The notes below the pieces were generated by a model. That model was given only the letters and a program-made list of their open reading frames with translations, was not told the DNA's origin and searched no databases. From positions 1-13,304 of the forward strand of contig JAEOTN010000289.1 in assembly GCA_016839865.1 (NCBI GenBank): DNA of 13,304 nucleotides, given 5' to 3'. Positions 13,293 through 13,304 of this stretch are shown in pieces; position 1 is the stretch's first letter, and each line of letters begins with the position of its first letter. Both the position numbers and the translations under genes were made by a program. Source of the stretch: Promethearchaeota archaeon. Its GTDB lineage: Archaea; Asgardarchaeota; Lokiarchaeia; Sigynarchaeales; MK-D1.

Positions 13293-13304
13293 AAAGCAGA
13301 TGTA

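Noticed and set aside
1..13304. CRISPR array or toxin-antitoxin/defence cassette
   Set aside because: No regularly spaced direct repeats were seen, and no adjacent small gene pair with toxin or antitoxin features.

Overview
The window looks like a piece of an AT-rich archaeal chromosome, most likely from an Asgard-type archaeon. The archaeal call rests on four things: an IorA/IorB-type 2-oxoacid:ferredoxin oxidoreductase, a signal peptidase of the Ser-His-Asp (ER/archaeal Sec11) type, a Sec59-like polyprenol kinase, and TATA-like boxes with few strong Shine-Dalgarno sites. A Ras-like small GTPase-fold protein and a standalone TnpB element fit the narrower Asgard guess, but that is inference; no rRNA or other phylogenetic marker is present.

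Layout, left to right. Positions 3-662 hold the 3' end of a probable alpha-helical toroid protein cut by the window edge. It converges on a small coiled-coil hypothetical (700-1158, minus). A 271-bp gap then leads to a membrane-anchored M28-family, glutaminyl-cyclase-like enzyme (1430-2542). This overlaps tail-to-tail with a bactofilin-like beta-helix protein that ends in a zinc ribbon (2534-3568, minus). A 173-bp divergent promoter region separates that gene from a small winged-helix regulator (3742-4203). Next come signal peptidase I (4216-4917/4938, minus) and a GPH-family sodium/sugar symporter (4997-6415, minus).

The metabolic core is iorA-iorB (6470-9315), a translationally coupled pair for indolepyruvate/arylpyruvate:ferredoxin oxidoreductase. 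This enzyme turns transaminated aromatic amino acids into aryl-acetyl-CoA plus reduced ferredoxin. A YccU-type CoA-binding protein converges on it (9309-9710, minus). After that come a degenerate Ras-like GTPase-fold protein (9807-10343) and a CTP-dependent polyprenol/dolichol-kinase-like membrane enzyme (10314-11456, minus); these two overlap at their 3' ends.

The accessory part is at the right: a lone TnpB gene (11597-12916) without TnpA, broken by one in-frame TAA. Its 3' end can fold into a run of nested hairpins resembling an omega RNA scaffold. A short acidic helical protein of unknown function (13012-13275) closes the window.

No wholly new multi-gene system is evident. The points most worth checking are the putative omega RNA and non-canonical RuvC-II site of the TnpB element, the pseudo-GTPase, and the 18-residue-periodic beta-helix protein with its zinc ribbon. 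There is no gene-free stretch longer than 300 bases, and I saw no rRNA, tRNA or CRISPR array.
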